Source: CAYFPX01 sp964519895
GTDB lineage: Bacteria > Myxococcota_A > UBA796 > CAJQPC01
Assembly (NCBI GenBank): GCA_964519895.1
Contig: CAZFLE010000003.1
Coordinates: forward strand, 62,001-126,000
Direction: 5' to 3'
DNA: 64,000 nucleotides
In this document: one piece after another, positions 63,495-64,000 of the stretch
Numbering within the stretch: position 1 is the stretch's first letter
Layout: each line of letters begins with the position of its first letter
Translations under genes and position numbers: made by a program
Notes under the pieces: model-generated
Databases searched by the model: none
What the model was told of the DNA's origin: nothing
What the model saw: only the letters and a program-made list of their open reading frames with translations

Positions 63495-64000
63495 AGCGTG
63501 AGCCTCACGTACCAGAGCATGGCGCCTTCGGTGGTGGACAGGAGCACCGCATAGGTGCCGTCCGGCCTGCGCCAGGCGTCCAGGGGGCGTGCGGTGGCGA
63601 GCCCCTCTGGCAGCGGCTCCACGCCATTGGCGACCAGCTGAAAGGTGCCGCCGGTGCCCAGGCTGACCAGGCCGAACTCGGCGTCGCCGTGCACGGCGAG
63701 CCACGGCGGGCGCCCTAGATCGATGGGCCCCGGCGCCGGCACCGTGAAGAACCCCCCGGCGCGGCCCTGATACGTCAGCGTGCCGTCGGAGTGCAGCAGG
63801 ACCAGGCGCTTGTCGAGCTGTCCGATGTCCACGACCGGCGCGTGATCCGGCAGGTCCTTGACCCGGACCTGTTTGCCCCGGTGCAGGCGCTGGACCTGGG
63901 CATCTGCAGTCAGCATGTACAGGCCATAGCGATCCGCGTTCGCGGCCACCGTCAGGCGGTTCACCGAGGTCGTGCGGGCGTCCTGGCCGGCGGCCAGATC
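63491..64000 (-). CDS. Partial beta-propeller-like protein (5' end outside window)
   Basis: The frame is open to the window edge at 64000, so the gene continues; GTG 63964 is probably internal. At least 169 residues are visible. Repeated short strands separated by Gly turns (LYMLTADAQVQRL, KRLVLLHSDGTLTYQGR, FGLVSLGTGGTFQLVANG, TYAVLLSTTEGAMLWYV) suggest a beta-propeller. Its stop overlaps the next gene by 4 bp, so they are coupled. No known family is certain. Confidence 0.65.
   Translation of the reverse strand, partial: DLAAGQDARTTSVNRLTVAANADRYGLYMLTADAQVQRLHRGKQVRVKDLPDHAPVVDIGQLDKRLVLLHSDGTLTYQGRAGGFFTVPAPGPIDLGRPPWLAVHGDAEFGLVSLGTGGTFQLVANGVEPLPEGLATARPLDAWRRPDGTYAVLLSTTEGAMLWYVRLTL

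Overview
The window is a very GC-rich, densely coding stretch of a bacterial chromosome. It has the gene repertoire of Myxococcota (former Deltaproteobacteria). The signs are secreted trypsin-like proteases with Asp/Ser/Thr-rich linkers and MYXO-CTERM-like tails (Cys, hydrophobic segment, Arg cluster), MopE-like Cys-Asp repeat lipoproteins, FG-GAP proteins, several eukaryote-like Ser/Thr kinases fused to ATPase and TPR regions, and many short lipoproteins. No rRNA, tRNA, CRISPR array, transposase or phage gene was recognised. The assignment is inferred from gene content only.

Layout. 1-3.3 kb: the end of an FG-GAP protein, a broken hybrid histidine kinase and a ComEA-like helix-hairpin-helix lipoprotein. 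3.4-9.1 kb: a POT peptide transporter, a HEAT-like protein, an orphan PAAR-like (DUF4280) protein, and a coupled flavoprotein reductase plus membrane polyferredoxin. 9.4-15.6 kb: two MopE-like lipoproteins flank a PEGA-tailed Ser/Thr kinase and its coupled partner. 15.8-25.2 kb: a small membrane protein with an HTTM-like protein, a winged-helix/ATPase regulator, apolipoprotein N-acyltransferase, a SpoIIM-like protein, and a tightly coupled four-gene operon ending in a winged-helix/ATPase/TPR regulator. 25.2-29.6 kb: a cyclophilin lipoprotein, a small HEAT-type lipoprotein and three tandem, translationally coupled trypsin-like proteases. 29.7-42.3 kb: a signalling block with a REC-GGDEF-EAL protein, a PP2C phosphatase and three large kinase-ATPase-TPR proteins. 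42.3-45.8 kb: lipoproteins (metallo-beta-lactamase fold, CRTAC1/ASPIC-UnbV, unknown). 46.5-51.2 kb: a Gld-type ABC exporter operon. 51.5-57.4 kb: an M14 carboxypeptidase, a second small-membrane-protein/HTTM pair, a double cNMP-binding protein coupled to an ABC-F ATPase, and a DoxX-like protein. 57.4-64 kb: an aldehyde dehydrogenase, an XPB-Bax1 helicase-nuclease pair, and a secreted protein coupled to a partial propeller-like gene.

The most unusual signal is non-coding. Immediately after several stop codons lie long, nearly full-length imperfect palindromes: 2640-2802, 9148-9308 and 15606-15774 (each 161-169 bp), a much larger one at 45761-46518 (758 bp), and an exact 102-bp-period duplication of a palindromic unit at 61531-61730. 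Pairing stays in register across each element, although the sequences do not resemble one another. They look like a recurrent structural class of 3'-end element (giant hairpin terminators, stable RNA structures or decayed palindromic mobile elements). I do not recognise them as any described family.

Genes are packed with ATGA, GTGA, TTGA and TGATG overlaps, and both HTTM genes overlap their convergent neighbours, so short or leaderless mRNAs and translational coupling are likely. Many starts are GTG or TTG; where the longest frame was not the best start, the reason is given in the entry.
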